A stretch of DNA of 64,000 nt. Source: Pseudorhodoplanes sinuspersici. GTDB taxonomy: Bacteria; Pseudomonadota; Alphaproteobacteria; Rhizobiales; Xanthobacteraceae. Of the stretch, positions 1 through 11,052 are shown one piece after another (the stretch's first letter is position 1; each line of letters starts with the position of its first letter). The stretch spans positions 1,854,501 through 1,918,500 of the forward strand of contig NZ_CP021112.1 in NCBI RefSeq assembly GCF_002119765.1. The letters run 5' to 3'. The translations under genes were made by a program, and so were the position numbers. The notes beneath the pieces were generated by a model that worked only from the letters and a program-made list of their open reading frames with translations, was not told where the DNA came from and did not search any database.

Positions 1-200
1 TTATTGAGCTCTCTGCGCCGGAGACAATCCGGGACTGCGTTCGCAAGCACAAGGTCGATCTTGTGGTGATGGGAACTCACGGCAGAACAGGCCCAGCAAA
101 GTTCTTCTTGGGGAGTGTGGCAGAGGAGGTGCTGCGCAACTCCGACGTCGACGTCCTGGTCGTCCCGGCAGCTGCCAGCCTGCCGTCGGAGCCTCAATAG
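1..200 (+). CDS. Universal stress protein (UspA family), C-terminal part
   Basis: The gene enters from outside the window; codons are in frame from base 3 and end at TAG 198-200. The visible 65 residues carry the C-terminal half of a Usp nucleotide-binding fold: VMGTHGRTG, then FLGSVAEEVLR, then VLVVPA. This is the G-x2-G-x9-G-(S/T) ATP-binding signature of the ATP-binding Usp branch, so the protein probably binds ATP in the cytoplasm and acts in stress survival. A second, different Usp gene lies at 31539-32033. The N-terminal half and any operon partners are not visible. Confidence 0.85.
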   Translation, partial: IELSAPETIRDCVRKHKVDLVVMGTHGRTGPAKFFLGSVAEEVLRNSDVDVLVVPAAASLPSEPQ

Positions 201-296
201 CGTCTTCTCGGGACGTGAGTGATCGTTCCGGTCTGTGGGCGCAACTCGTTTTCCGGCAGCTAAGCGCACGTCTTGAGACGTTACGGAAAAACATGG

Positions 297-349
297 ATGC
301 CCGGGACAGCGTCATTGACGCCGTCTTCGACAGCTATTGCCCCGGGCAT
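297..349. repeat. Inverted repeat, probable remnant of a dispersed palindrome
   Basis: Perfect 9-bp arms (ATGCCCGGG at 297-305 and CCCGGGCAT at 341-349) flank a 35-bp loop in the short gap between the usp stop and the irr stop. The arms resemble the ends of the longer palindrome at 12848-12960 (CATGCCGGGC type), so this may be a degraded or interrupted copy. It could also help end transcription between the convergent genes, though no T-run follows. Confidence 0.45.
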
Positions 350-364
350 GACCGAGTTGAAAGA

Positions 365-886
365 CTAGCGGCGCTTGTCGATTTTCTTCAGCCGCACGAC
401 CACATCGATGCGGGCGACCTCATAGCCTTCCGGCGCGATCGGCATTTTGTCGACGATCACGTCATTGCCCGGAATGTCGACCAGCTCATTGTCGCCTTCG
501 ACAAAGAAGTGGTGATGGTCTGACGCGTTGGTGTCGAAATAGGTCTTGGAACCATCGACCGCGACCTGGCGCAACAGACCAACTTCGGTGAACTGATGCA
601 GCGTATTGTAGACCGTGGCCAGCGACACCGGCACCTTGGCCTTCGTGGCCTCTTCGTACAGCATTTCTGCCGTCAAATGTCTGTCGCCTTTGGCGAACAG
701 GATCCAGCCCAGCGCCATGCGCTGACGGGTTGGACGCAGGCCCACTTCGCGGAGCATCGACTTGACGTCGTGCCAGGGGCAGCCGTTCAGATCGGCTCTA
801 CGGGGATCCCCGAGATGCATGCCCAGCGGATGGGCCGCAGGGCTTTCGGGAGGGGTGGAGAAAACAATCGTACGCGGTAGGTTCAT
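365..886 (-). CDS. irr: Iron response regulator Irr (Fur superfamily)
   Basis: Predicted 173-residue Fur-superfamily repressor/activator that in rhizobia reads iron status through haem and controls haem synthesis and iron genes. The haem-regulatory motif GCPWHD is at residues 35-40, followed by the winged-helix segment ([12 protein letters not shown], then [12 protein letters not shown]) and the histidine cluster DHHHFF. The motif plus family similarity make Irr far more likely than Fur, Zur or PerR. I chose ATG 886 because it leaves about 34 residues before the motif, close to what I recall for Bradyrhizobium Irr; an in-frame ATG at 949 would add 21 residues and one at 820 would drop 22. It is transcribed away from fabA. 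Confidence 0.9.
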   Translation of the reverse strand: MNLPRTIVFSTPPESPAAHPLGMHLGDPRRADLNGCPWHDVKSMLREVGLRPTRQRMALGWILFAKGDRHLTAEMLYEEATKAKVPVSLATVYNTLHQFTEVGLLRQVAVDGSKTYFDTNASDHHHFFVEGDNELVDIPGNDVIVDKMPIAPEGYEVARIDVVVRLKKIDKRR

Positions 887-940
887 GATGGTTTCGGTGC
901 CCAATGATCCCGGTTCAAGGCCGAGATTGTTGCATCCGAA

Positions 941-970
941 ATCATACACGAGGCTGTTCGCTTATTGCAA
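941..970 (-). promoter_or_regulatory. Candidate promoter of irr
   Basis: On the minus strand a TTGCAA hexamer (plus 965-970) and TATGAT (plus 941-946) are separated by 18 bp, a fair vegetative -35/-10 pair about 55 bp upstream of the chosen irr start. Position and match support it; strength cannot be judged. Confidence 0.45.
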
Positions 971-980
971 CTGTTTCGCA

Positions 981-997
981 TCTAGGATGATTCTAAA
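981..997. promoter_or_regulatory. Candidate iron control element (Irr box)
   Basis: TCTAGGA-TGA-TTCTAAA is close to the TTTAGAA-N3-TTCTAAA type inverted repeat described for Irr boxes; the right arm matches fully and the left arm at five of seven positions. It lies just upstream of the candidate irr -35 hexamer and about 105 bp before fabA, so it could give autoregulation of irr or iron control of fabA. Confidence 0.4.
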
Positions 998-1103
998 CGG
1001 GCTTGGCCGCCTTTGCCCCGAAGCGGGACGCTATGTTAGGAACCGCCGGGGATCGTCTTGGCGACGAAGAATTGACGACGAAAAATTAAGGAATGTGACC
1101 GGC

Positions 1104-1631
1104 ATGCAGAGCCGCCAAACCAGCTACGAATATGAAGAACTTCTGGCCTGTGGCCGGGGTGAATTGTTTGGCGAGGGACCGCAATTGCCATTGCCGCCGA
1201 TGCTGATGTTCGATCGCATCTCGGAAATGTCCGAACAGGGCGGCGAACACGGCAAGGGCCTCGTCCGGGCGGAACTCGATGTGAAGCCGGACCTCTGGTT
1301 TTTCCCCTGTCATTTCAAAGGCGATCCGGTGATGCCGGGCTGCCTCGGCCTCGATGCCCTGTGGCAATTGCTGGGCTTTTTCCTTGGCTGGACCGGTTCT
1401 TCGGGCAATGGCCGGGCGCTGGGTCTTGGCGAACTGAAATTCTCCGGGCAGGTGCTGCCGAGCATGAAAAAGGTCGTTTATGGCCTCGAGATCAAGCGCG
1501 TCATGCGATCCAAGCTGGTGCTGGGCATCGCCGACGGCTGGCTCTCGGCCGATGGTAACGTCATTTACCGCGCCAGCGACCTGAAAGTCGGCCTGTTCAA
1601 GCAGGACGCACCGCTGGCGGCTGGCGCCTGA
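1104..1631 (+). CDS. fabA: 3-hydroxydecanoyl-ACP dehydratase/isomerase FabA
   Basis: Predicted 175 residues, the usual FabA length. It dehydrates 3-hydroxydecanoyl-ACP and isomerises the trans-2 to the cis-3 double bond, starting unsaturated fatty acid synthesis in the cytoplasm. The hot-dog active site is intact: His70 in [13 protein letters not shown] and Asp84 in [10 protein letters not shown]. The same frame is open upstream to 762, but ATG 1104 matches the family N-terminus and has AAGGAA about 10 bp before it. fabB follows on the same strand after 200 bp, the classical FabA/FabB pairing. Confidence 0.95.
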   Translation: MQSRQTSYEYEELLACGRGELFGEGPQLPLPPMLMFDRISEMSEQGGEHGKGLVRAELDVKPDLWFFPCHFKGDPVMPGCLGLDALWQLLGFFLGWTGSSGNGRALGLGELKFSGQVLPSMKKVVYGLEIKRVMRSKLVLGIADGWLSADGNVIYRASDLKVGLFKQDAPLAAGA

Positions 1632-1772
1632 TCAGGGTGCCTCAGGCGCATTCCTTCGGTTCTGCCTTGCGGATTTGCGCCGGACCGGCCAAGTGTTCGC
1701 TATCCAAGTGTGCGCTATCACGGGTATCCAGGCGTGGCCCTTGGTCGGGCTGCCCAATTGTTCTTGAGGGGA

Positions 1773-1790
1773 CCGATCTCTTGAGATCGG
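1773..1790. other. Hairpin in fabA-fabB gap
   Basis: CCGATCTC, two bases, GAGATCGG: an 8-bp perfect inverted repeat 42 bp before the fabB start. No T-run follows, so it does not look like a terminator. It could be an mRNA processing or stability element or an operator; function unknown. Confidence 0.3.
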
Positions 1791-1831
1791 GAATGCGGGC
1801 GCGCTCCAACTCATAAATCGGCGAGGCAGAC

Positions 1832-3049
1832 ATGCGGCGAGTGGTCGTCACCGGGATGGGAATTGTCTCATCCATCGGTAACAATACGCAGGAGGTTCTT
1901 GCGAGCCTGCATGAAGGTCGTTCGGGCGTCGTCCGTGCGGACGATTACGTGAAACTCGGTTTCCGCAGCCAGGTGCATGGTGCGCCGACGCTGGTTGCAG
2001 AAGACGTCGTCGATCGCCGTGCGATGCGCTTCCATGGCGGCGGTACGGCCTGGAATCATGTCGCGATGGATCAGGCGATCCGCGACGCCGGTCTTGAAGA
2101 CGGCGATGTCTCAAACGAACGCACCGGAATTGTCATGGGCTCCGGCGGCACCTCGACCAAGACCATCGTCGAATCCGCTGAGATCGCGCGCACGAAAGGG
2201 CCGAAACGCGTCGGTCCGTTTGCCGTCCCGAAGGCGATGTCATCGACCGCTTCGGCGACGCTGGCTACATGGTTCAAGATCAAGGGCCTCAGCTATTCGA
2301 TCTCTGCCGCCTGCGCGACGACCAACATCTGTATCGGCAATGCGTATGAGCTGATCCAGTGGGGCAAGCAGGACATGATCTTCGCCGGCGGCTGCGAGGA
2401 TCTCGACTGGACGCTCTCTGTGTTGTTCGACGGAATGGGCGCGATGTCATCAAACTATAACGATCGCCCCGCAGTGGCGTCGCGGCCCTATGATAAAAAC
2501 CGCGATGGTTTCGTAATCGCGGGCGGCGCGGGCGTGCTGGTGCTGGAAGAGCTGGAGCATGCCAAGGCGCGGGGCGCAAAAATCTATGGTGAAATCTGCG
2601 GCTATGGTGCGACATCGGACGGTGTCGATATGGTTGCGCCTTCGGGCGAAGGTGCGGCGCGCTGTATGAAAATGGCGTTGTCGACGGTGAAGGCGCCTGT
2701 CGATTATATCAATCCGCATGCCACATCGACGCCGATCGGCGATCTCAAGGAGATCGAAGCGATCCGCGCTGTATTTGGCGACAAATGCCCGCCGATCTCC
2801 GCGACCAAGTCTCTGACCGGGCATTCCCAGGGCGCGACCGGCGTGCACGAGGCGATCTACTCGCTGCTGATGATGCAGAACGGATTTATCTCCGCGAGCG
2901 CGCATATCGACGAACTCGATCCGGCCTTTGCCGACATGCCGATCCTGCGCGAGCGCAAGGATAACGTGAAGCTCGGCTGCGTTCTGTCCAATGGTTTCGG
3001 CTTCGGTGGCACCAACGCAACCGTGGTGTTCAAACACATCGATGCCTGA
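1832..3049 (+). CDS. fabB: Beta-ketoacyl-ACP synthase I FabB
   Basis: Predicted 405 residues, as expected for KAS I. It condenses malonyl-ACP with acyl-ACP and elongates the cis-unsaturated acyl chains supplied by FabA. The thiolase-fold Cys-His-His triad is visible: Cys161 in [10 protein letters not shown], a His in [11 protein letters not shown] and another in [11 protein letters not shown]. The C-terminal glycine-rich [11 protein letters not shown] is typical. GCGAGG precedes ATG 1832. The stop is followed after only two bases by the start of an unknown 114-residue gene, so the genes are co-transcribed. Confidence 0.95.
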   Translation: MRRVVVTGMGIVSSIGNNTQEVLASLHEGRSGVVRADDYVKLGFRSQVHGAPTLVAEDVVDRRAMRFHGGGTAWNHVAMDQAIRDAGLEDGDVSNERTGIVMGSGGTSTKTIVESAEIARTKGPKRVGPFAVPKAMSSTASATLATWFKIKGLSYSISAACATTNICIGNAYELIQWGKQDMIFAGGCEDLDWTLSVLFDGMGAMSSNYNDRPAVASRPYDKNRDGFVIAGGAGVLVLEELEHAKARGAKIYGEICGYGATSDGVDMVAPSGEGAARCMKMALSTVKAPVDYINPHATSTPIGDLKEIEAIRAVFGDKCPPISATKSLTGHSQGATGVHEAIYSLLMMQNGFISASAHIDELDPAFADMPILRERKDNVKLGCVLSNGFGFGGTNATVVFKHIDA

Positions 3050-3051
3050 CG

Positions 3052-3396
3052 ATGAGGCTTGTCGATCAGGACATCGACTGGCACGACGGCAATCTCGTTG
3101 ATATTCAGATCAGCGGATTGCCGGGAAAAATACAGACCATCCGATTGTTTCTCGACCTTTATCCCGATGATGAAAATGCGGACAAGCGACGCCGCTATTG
3201 TTGCACTGGAGAAGGTCTCAGGCGGGCTTTGTTCTCTGGCGAGACAAACCGTATTCGCAAGAACAGCAAGTCCGGCAATATCGATTTCATGCGGCTCGAA
3301 CAGGGAGACGGCGGAGATATCCTGACCGTGTCGTTGTTCGGCGGCGTTGTCGAAGCCGAAGCGGTAGATTTCCAACTGGTAGAAGTCAAAGAATGA
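3052..3396 (+). CDS. Unknown 114-residue protein inside the fab operon
   Basis: I do not recognise a family. The ORF starts 2 bp after the fabB stop and its TGA (3394-3396) overlaps the fabI ATG (3393-3395) as ATGA, which strongly supports real, coupled translation. The product is small, charged, soluble and probably beta-rich, opening with DIDWHDGNLVDI and alternating hydrophobic strands with polar turns; no signal peptide or membrane segment is visible. A start of the type W-H-D-x-x-L reminds me of small immunity-like beta proteins, but this is only an impression. By eye its codons are more AT-rich than those of its neighbours, which may indicate later acquisition. Confidence 0.75.
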   Translation: MRLVDQDIDWHDGNLVDIQISGLPGKIQTIRLFLDLYPDDENADKRRRYCCTGEGLRRALFSGETNRIRKNSKSGNIDFMRLEQGDGGDILTVSLFGGVVEAEAVDFQLVEVKE

Positions 3397-4208
3397 CCAA
3401 ATTGATGCAAGGCAAGCGCGGGCTCATCATGGGCGTCGCCAACGATCACTCGATTGCGTGGGGCATCGCCAAGACGCTCGCGGACCACGGCGCTGAACTC
3501 GCTTTCACCTATCAGGGCGACGCGTTGCTCAAGCGGGTCAAGCCGCTGGCGGAATCGGCGGGCTCGGATTTCCTGATGCCGTGTGATGTGGAAGATATCG
3601 CAACCGTCGATGCTGTGTTCGCCGAGATGAAGAAGAAGTGGGGCACGATCGACTTCTTCGTCCACGCCGTCGGTTTTTCCGACAAAAACGAATTGAAGGG
3701 CCGGTTTGCCGATACGACACGCGAGAATTTCGTGCGCACTATGGTAATTTCCTGCTTCTCTTTCGCGGAGAGTGCGAAACGTGCCGCCGAATTGATGCCG
3801 AATGGCGGCGCCATGCTGACGCTGACCTATAACGGCGGCGATCGCGCCATGCCGAACTACAACGCGATGGGTCTTGCGAAGGCGGCGCTGGAATCCTCGG
3901 TGCGCTATCTCGCGGTCGATTTCGGCCAACAGAAGATTCGCGTGAATGCGATTTCTGCCGGTCCGATCCGGACGCTGGCCGGCGCTGGCATCCACGATGC
4001 GCGCTATATGTTTGCCTTTCAGCAGAGACATTCGCCGCTTGGTCGCGGCGTGACGCTGGAGGAACTCGGAGGGGCGGGCCTTTACCTGTGCTCCGATCTT
4101 TCGGGCGGCGTCACCGGCGAAATCCATTTCGTGGATTCAGGTTACAACGTAATCGCGATGCCGCTGCCGGATGCTTTGCGCGCGGAAGGCGAGAAATCGG
4201 TGGACTAG
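3393..4208 (+). CDS. fabI: Enoyl-ACP reductase FabI (NADH type)
   Basis: Predicted 271 residues. This short-chain dehydrogenase-fold enzyme catalyses the last reduction of each fatty-acid elongation cycle. The FabI nucleotide-binding N-terminus GVANDHSIAWGIA replaces the usual SDR TGxxxGxG. Tyr146 and the Tyr156-x6-Lys163 pair (NYNAMGLAK) fall at the E. coli numbering. ATG 3393 fits the family start and overlaps the preceding stop. The pathway order fabA-fabB-X-fabI suggests one operon. It is ended by a repeat plus hairpin just downstream. Confidence 0.95.
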   Translation: MTKLMQGKRGLIMGVANDHSIAWGIAKTLADHGAELAFTYQGDALLKRVKPLAESAGSDFLMPCDVEDIATVDAVFAEMKKKWGTIDFFVHAVGFSDKNELKGRFADTTRENFVRTMVISCFSFAESAKRAAELMPNGGAMLTLTYNGGDRAMPNYNAMGLAKAALESSVRYLAVDFGQQKIRVNAISAGPIRTLAGAGIHDARYMFAFQQRHSPLGRGVTLEELGGAGLYLCSDLSGGVTGEIHFVDSGYNVIAMPLPDALRAEGEKSVD

Positions 4209-4265
4209 AGCGTTTTCGAGCGAAGTGGATATCGGTTCGCGTGAAGAAAACGCGTCAAAATAAAA
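4206..4265. repeat. Dispersed palindromic repeat, copy 1 (with 43226-43285)
   Basis: Nested arms GCGTTTTC (4210-4217)/GAAAACGC (4246-4253) and GCGAA (4220-4224)/TTCGC (4236-4240) form a long hairpin. The copy at 43226-43285 matches at 53 of 60 aligned bases from 4207. In both places the TAG that opens the unit is the stop codon of the upstream gene, and an intrinsic-terminator-like hairpin follows. Similar elements are, as far as I recall, widespread in Rhizobiales genomes. Confidence 0.75.
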
Positions 4266-4271
4266 AACTGG

Positions 4272-4302
4272 AGCCTCGGCTTTGAAGCTGAGGCTTTAAT
4301 TA
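4272..4302 (+). terminator. Terminator after fabI
   Basis: AGCCTCGGCTT pairs with AAGCTGAGGCT (one G-U pair) around a very small loop, followed by TTTAATTAT. It sits directly behind the repeat and should end the fab operon before the phosphoribosyltransferase gene. Confidence 0.65.
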
Positions 4303-4354
4303 TGAGCGGCGGTCTGCCGGTGGGCAGCCGTTCGTTCCTTGGAATCCTTTGCCG

Positions 4355-5077
4355 ATGCCAGAGGCTTTTTTTACCGAGCCGACCACCGGCTATTGGCAGG
4401 ACATCACTGCCGATATTCCATCGCGCTTTACGGCCGCGCCGCCCTACCGTTATGGTTATCCGGTGCGGATGCCGGACGACCGCGTCCTCATGCTTCCGCT
4501 GCGGCAATTGCCATCCGGCGGCAACGCTGTAGCCTCGCTAATCGCCAACCAGGCCGCTCATGTCGTGATTGCCGCACTCGCCGATGCGATGGCCGAACTG
4601 GCGCGTAGTTTCAGCGCCGATATCGTTGTCGGCCTCCCGACGCTCGGTTTTGCTTTCGCCGATCGCGTCGCAGAGCGGCTTGGCCATCCGCGCTTTGTGC
4701 CGCTCGGCTATTCGCGCAAGTTCTGGTACGACGACACGCTCTCACAGGCGGTTCAATCGATCACCAGCCCGGAGCCCGGCAAATTGCTGCGGTTCGATCC
4801 CAACATGCTGCCGCTGCTCGACCGTCGCCGTATCGTGCTGGTGGATGATGCGATCTCGACCGGTGCGACCGCAGTCGCCGCCGTGAAACTGTTGCGGCGC
4901 ATCGGTGCAGATGTTGCCGGCATCGTGGTGGCGATGAAACAGACCAATCGTTGGCAAGCGGAAATGGCAACGTTGTCCGCGCCGCCGCCGGTGCGGGCCG
5001 TGTATGGCTGTCCACTGTTCCGTCGCGGCGATGACGGTTGGTGGCCGCTCGTCGAGACGCAGCCGGAGATTCCCTGA
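4355..5077 (+). CDS. Phosphoribosyltransferase-domain protein
   Basis: Predicted 240 residues with a type I PRTase fold. The PRPP-binding loop is clear (IVLVDDAISTGATA, about residues 166-179), with an upstream GLPTLGFAFAD segment that resembles the pyrophosphate loop. Substrate is not evident: it lacks the length and landmarks I would need for PyrE, Apt or Upp, and no nucleotide-salvage neighbour is present. An N-terminal extension of about 60 residues precedes the fold. I chose ATG 4355 (two codons after a TTG) with GGAA upstream. A 55-residue membrane-protein gene follows 14 bp after the stop. Confidence 0.75.
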   Translation: MPEAFFTEPTTGYWQDITADIPSRFTAAPPYRYGYPVRMPDDRVLMLPLRQLPSGGNAVASLIANQAAHVVIAALADAMAELARSFSADIVVGLPTLGFAFADRVAERLGHPRFVPLGYSRKFWYDDTLSQAVQSITSPEPGKLLRFDPNMLPLLDRRRIVLVDDAISTGATAVAAVKLLRRIGADVAGIVVAMKQTNRWQAEMATLSAPPPVRAVYGCPLFRRGDDGWWPLVETQPEIP

Positions 5078-5091
5078 CGGAGAGCGCTGCC

Positions 5092-5259
5092 ATGGGCAAG
5101 GATCCGCTGTTTCGACAGAGCGAAGTTGAGAATGAACGGCTCGCGGCCGACAAGAAGGTGATGACGTTTGCGAAAGTCATCGTGGCCTTGAAAATACTGA
5201 CGGGGCTGATCGCACTGGGGTTGATTGCCGCGATCTGGTTCGTGTGGCGTGTGCGATAG
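5092..5259 (+). CDS. Small single-span membrane protein, unknown
   Basis: Predicted 55 residues: a charged N-terminal part (about 1-24, FRQSEVENERLAADKK) and one hydrophobic helix from about residue 28 to 51 ending WFVWRVR. No family recognised. It begins 14 bp after the phosphoribosyltransferase stop and ends at a strong bidirectional hairpin, which supports it as a real last gene of that small unit. Confidence 0.6.
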   Translation: MGKDPLFRQSEVENERLAADKKVMTFAKVIVALKILTGLIALGLIAAIWFVWRVR

Positions 5260-5288
5260 AAAAAGGGCGGCCCTTCGGCCGCCCCTTA
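5260..5288. terminator. Bidirectional terminator between small membrane gene and katG
   Basis: GGGCGGCC (5265-5272), loop CTTC, GGCCGCCC (5277-5284), flanked by AAAA on the left, so on the minus strand the stem is followed by TTTT and would end katG. The genes converge here. Confidence 0.8.
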
Positions 5289-5309
5289 TATTCCTGTCTT
5301 GTGAAGCGA

Positions 5310-7520
<2,211 letters not shown>

Positions 7521-7566
7521 TCATTTGCGATGGGATGCGTCGGGGCGAACCATGCTCCCCAGATTA

Positions 7567-7613
7567 GATAAGGTCCAATTGGATTGATTGCGTGTGACAA
7601 TAAGATTACCTTA
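7567..7613. promoter_or_regulatory. katG-oxyR operator region
   Basis: Between the divergent starts lie a perfect 10-bp palindrome TCCAATTGGA (7574-7583) and outer half-sites ATAAGGT (about 7568-7574) and ACCTTAT (7608-7614) on opposite strands. LysR proteins bind dyads in such shared regions; assignment to OxyR is inferred from position. Confidence 0.5.
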
Positions 7614-8506
7614 TGGAGATGGTCACGTTTCGACAGCTCCGTTATCTCAATGCCTTGGCCCGGCATCGGCATTTCGGCCGCGCCGCTGATGCCTGCGCCG
7701 TCAGTCAGCCGGCTTTATCCATGCAGATCAAAGACTTGGAAAAGGACCTCGGGGTCGCCCTGGTCGAGCGGCGCTCGAACGACGTGGTGCTGACCGAAAC
7801 AGGGCTTGAGATCGCGCGCCGCGGCGAACGCATCCTGAGCGAGGTCAACGATCTTGAGGATTTCGCCCGGCACCGCGGCGGCGTACTCAGCGGCACGTTG
7901 AAGTTCGGCGTCATCCCTTCGATCGCACCTTATGTGCTGCCGCGTCTTCTGCCGCTACTGCAGGAGAAACATCCCGATCTCGAACTGGAATTGCGCGAGA
8001 CGCAAACGCGTTTTCTGGTCGAAGAACTGGTGCGCGGCAGTCTCGACGTCATCATGATCGCGCTGCCGGCACCTCATCCGGAAATCGAAACGCTCTCGCT
8101 GTTCGAAGATGCATTCCTCCTGGCTGCACCATCTGCCGATGCGCTGCCAAATCGTCAGCGCATCACTGCCGAAGACATTGACCAGAGCCGTTTGATCCTG
8201 CTCGAAGAAGGTCATTGTTTGCGCGATCAGGCGCTCGCCTTCTGCGCCGATGCCAGCGGCGGGACGCTGCGCGAATTGGGTGCCACCAGTCTCACCACAG
8301 TGATGCAGATGGTCGCCAATGGTTATGGCGTGACGCTGATCCCGGAAATTGCCGTGCAGGTGGAGGCGCGCGACGAGCGTGTGAAGCTGGCGCGCTTTGC
8401 CATGCCCGAACCATTCCGCACCGTCGGTCTCGGCTGGCGTCGCACGTCTTCGCGGGCGCAGGACTTTCGTGCGCTCGGCGAGATTGTCGCCGATGTGGTG
8501 AAATGA
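7613..8506 (+). CDS. oxyR: Hydrogen-peroxide sensor OxyR (LysR family)
   Basis: Predicted 297 residues with an N-terminal winged helix (FGRAADACAVSQPALSMQ, about 21-38) and a C-terminal sensor domain. The two redox cysteines are conserved, Cys202 in EEGHCLRDQA and Cys211 in LAFCADA, with the same spacing of nine as E. coli Cys199/Cys208, so it should form the activating disulfide. ATG 7613 is used; ATG 7619 is an in-frame alternative. Position back to back with katG supports control of katG and of itself. Its stop codon lies beside the pnp terminator. Confidence 0.95.
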   Translation: MEMVTFRQLRYLNALARHRHFGRAADACAVSQPALSMQIKDLEKDLGVALVERRSNDVVLTETGLEIARRGERILSEVNDLEDFARHRGGVLSGTLKFGVIPSIAPYVLPRLLPLLQEKHPDLELELRETQTRFLVEELVRGSLDVIMIALPAPHPEIETLSLFEDAFLLAAPSADALPNRQRITAEDIDQSRLILLEEGHCLRDQALAFCADASGGTLRELGATSLTTVMQMVANGYGVTLIPEIAVQVEARDERVKLARFAMPEPFRTVGLGWRRTSSRAQDFRALGEIVADVVK

Positions 8507-8532
8507 AAAAGGGCGGCCCGAAGGCCGCCCCC
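8506..8532. terminator. Terminator between oxyR and pnp
   Basis: GGGCGGCC (8511-8518), loop CGAA, GGCCGCCC (8523-8530). AAAAA at 8506-8510 becomes a T-run for minus-strand transcription, so it should end pnp; it may also slow oxyR transcription. Confidence 0.8.
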
Positions 8533-8556
8533 TAAAGCTTTCAGAGAAGTGAAGAA

Positions 8557-10716
8557 TTACTCCGCAGCGCCGCCAGCAGCTTGCTGCTCGCGCTCGTCCT
8601 TCTGCTTGGCTTCGAGGTCTTCGCCGGTTTCCTGATCGACCACCTTCATCGACAGGCGCACCTTGCCGCGATCGTCGAGACCGAGCAGCTTCACCTTCAC
8701 CTTGTCGCCTTCCTTGACGACATCGGAGGTCTTCTGCACGCGGTTGGCGGCGAGCTGGCTGATGTGAACGAGGCCATCGCGTGAACCGAAGAAGTTCACG
8801 AACGCGCCGAAGTCCATCACCTTCACGACCGTGCCGTCATAGATCTGGCCGACCTCCGGATCGGAAGCGATCGACTTGATCCACTTGATGGCTGCGCGGA
8901 TCGATTCGCCGTTGGCGGATGCAACCTTCACGGTGCCGTCGTCCTCGACATTGATCTTGGCGCCGGTCTTTTCCACGATCTCGCGGATGACCTTGCCGCC
9001 AGTACCGATCACTTCGCGGATCTTGTCGGTCGGGATTTTCAGCGTTTCGATGCGCGGCGCATGTTCGCCGAGCTCCGCGCGTGCTGCGGTCAAGGCCTTG
9101 GACATCTCACCCAGGATATGGATGCGGCCGTCCTTCGCCTGTCCGAGCGCGATCTTCATGATCTGCTCGGTGATGCCGGCGATCTTGATGTCCATCTGCA
9201 GCGAGGTGATGCCGATTTCGGTGCCGGCCACTTTGAAGTCCATGTCGCCGAGATGATCCTCGTCACCGAGGATGTCCGACAATACGGCGAACTTCTCGCC
9301 TTCCAGGATCAGACCCATGGCGATGCCAGCGGTGGGCCGCTTCAGCGGCACGCCGGCATCCATCAGTGCGAGCGAGGTGCCGCAGACGGTCGCCATCGAC
9401 GAGGAGCCGTTCGATTCGGTGATCTCCGACACCACGCGGATGGTGTAGGGGAAATCGTGCTTGGCCGGCAGGACTGGATGGATTGCACGCCAGGCGAGCT
9501 TGCCGTGGCCGATTTCGCGACGCTTGGTGCCGCCGAGACGCCCGGTCTCACCGACCGAGAAGGGCGGGAAGTTATAGTGGAGCAGGAAATGCTCCTTGTA
9601 GGTGCCCTGCAGCGCGTCGATCCACTGCTCGTCTTCACCGGTGCCGAGCGTGGTGACGACCAGCGCCTGGGTCTCACCGCGCGTGAACAGCGCCGAACCA
9701 TGCGTGCGCGGCAGAACGCCGGCTTCGCAGACGATCGGGCGCACGGTGGTGAGATCGCGGCCGTCGATGCGCTTGGAGGTATCGAGGATGTTCCAGCGAA
9801 CGATCTTGGCTTCGAGTTCCTTGAACACGCCGGCAACACGCAGCTTGTCGTATTGTGGTTCGGCACCTTCCGGGAAGAAATGCGCCATCATCTTTTCCTT
9901 GACGGCGCCGACGGCGGCATAGCGATCCTGCTTCTTGGAGATCGCGTAAGCGGCACGCAGGTCCTTTTCGAACAGGTTGAGCATTTCCTGTTCGAGCGCG
10001 GAATTGTCGATGACCGTCAATTCGCGCGGCTCTTTCGCGGCCTTTTCGGCGAGCTGGATGATTGCCTGGATCACCGGCTGGAAATGCCGGTGGCCGAACA
10101 TCACCGCGCCCAGCATCACATCTTCCGACAACTCCTTGGCTTCGGATTCAACCATCAGCACGGCGTCGGTGGTGCCAGCGACCACAAGGTCAAGTTCGCT
10201 CTCGACCATTTCGTCGACCAGCGGGTTCAGCACATATTCGCCATTGATGAAGCCGACGCGGGCCGCGCCGATCGGACCCATGAAGGGAACGCCGGACAGA
10301 GTCAGCGCTGCAGAGGAGGCGACCAGCGCAAGGATGTCGGGATCGTTTTCCATGTCGTGCGACAGCGTGGTGACGATCACCTGCGTCTCGTTACGCCAGC
10401 CATCGGCGAAAAGTGGACGGATCGGGCGGTCGATCAGGCGGGAAACCAGCGTTTCCTTTTCGGTCGGACGGCCTTCACGTTTGAAATAACCGCCGGGGAT
10501 GCGGCCGGCTGCGTAGAATTTTTCCTGATAGTCCACAGTGAGCGGGAGGAAATCCACGCCCTCGCGGGGTGCCTTGGCAGCGACCACAGTCGCCAGCACG
10601 GTGGTTTCTCCATAGGTGGCGACGACGGCGCCGTCAGCCTGACGCGCGACTTTGCCGGTTTCCAGAATGAGCTTGCGCCCACCCCAGTCGAGCTCAACGC
10701 GATTGGTATCGAACAT
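8557..10716 (-). CDS. pnp: Polynucleotide phosphorylase
   Basis: Predicted 719 residues. This exoribonuclease degrades RNA phosphorolytically from the 3' end and can join the degradosome. Two RNase PH-like domains are visible (for example [14 protein letters not shown] and [17 protein letters not shown] at the start of the second), then a KH domain ([19 protein letters not shown]) and a C-terminal S1 domain ([19 protein letters not shown], then GLVHISQL). It follows rpsO on the same strand after a 413-bp gap containing stable hairpins, the arrangement known from E. coli where RNase III and PNPase autoregulate pnp mRNA. Confidence 0.97.
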   Translation of the reverse strand: MFDTNRVELDWGGRKLILETGKVARQADGAVVATYGETTVLATVVAAKAPREGVDFLPLTVDYQEKFYAAGRIPGGYFKREGRPTEKETLVSRLIDRPIRPLFADGWRNETQVIVTTLSHDMENDPDILALVASSAALTLSGVPFMGPIGAARVGFINGEYVLNPLVDEMVESELDLVVAGTTDAVLMVESEAKELSEDVMLGAVMFGHRHFQPVIQAIIQLAEKAAKEPRELTVIDNSALEQEMLNLFEKDLRAAYAISKKQDRYAAVGAVKEKMMAHFFPEGAEPQYDKLRVAGVFKELEAKIVRWNILDTSKRIDGRDLTTVRPIVCEAGVLPRTHGSALFTRGETQALVVTTLGTGEDEQWIDALQGTYKEHFLLHYNFPPFSVGETGRLGGTKRREIGHGKLAWRAIHPVLPAKHDFPYTIRVVSEITESNGSSSMATVCGTSLALMDAGVPLKRPTAGIAMGLILEGEKFAVLSDILGDEDHLGDMDFKVAGTEIGITSLQMDIKIAGITEQIMKIALGQAKDGRIHILGEMSKALTAARAELGEHAPRIETLKIPTDKIREVIGTGGKVIREIVEKTGAKINVEDDGTVKVASANGESIRAAIKWIKSIASDPEVGQIYDGTVVKVMDFGAFVNFFGSRDGLVHISQLAANRVQKTSDVVKEGDKVKVKLLGLDDRGKVRLSMKVVDQETGEDLEAKQKDEREQQAAGGAAE

Positions 10717-10935
10717 TTGTTTTTTCTCTCATCGGTTTCGGACGATGAGGGCGAAGCCATGTGCAAGACGGCGAGAGACTGTCGTGTTGAGTGTGATCTG
10801 CAAAAACAAACCGGCTTTTGAAAAAGATCACGCTCGAATTAAAAGCAAACAGCTTCAACAACAGTGTCTGGCGATCCTGCCATGACTTCATCCCTCGGGA
10901 TGCGAACGAGCCAATCCGTGTTGTGCTCGTTCGAA

Positions 10936-10990
10936 AATCCGGCAGGTCTTGCTGCCGGCCTTAAGCGGACGCGACAGCGCGCATCCGCTT
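10936..10990 (-). other. Tandem hairpins in rpsO-pnp gap
   Basis: Minus-strand RNA would fold AAGCGGA...TCCGCTT (plus 10984-10990 with 10963-10969, extended by GCG/CGC inside) and then CCGGCAG-6-CTGCCGG (10939-10945 with 10952-10958) followed by ATTTT. The second resembles a weak rpsO terminator; the first could be an RNase III-type processing stem in the pnp leader. Function is inferred from position. Confidence 0.55.
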
Positions 10991-11052
10991 CAATAAGGGC
11001 GTGATGTGATCCGAAAATTGCTTCGTCGTTTCCGGCATCTCGCTCTTGGTCG

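Noticed and set aside
215-523. Possible small gene after the usp fragment
   Set aside because: GTG start only, most of its length is antisense to irr, and the rest is a palindrome remnant.
9061-10821. 586-codon plus-strand frame opposite pnp
   Set aside because: Shadow of pnp; composition rich in His, Asp and Arg as expected for a reversed GC-rich gene.
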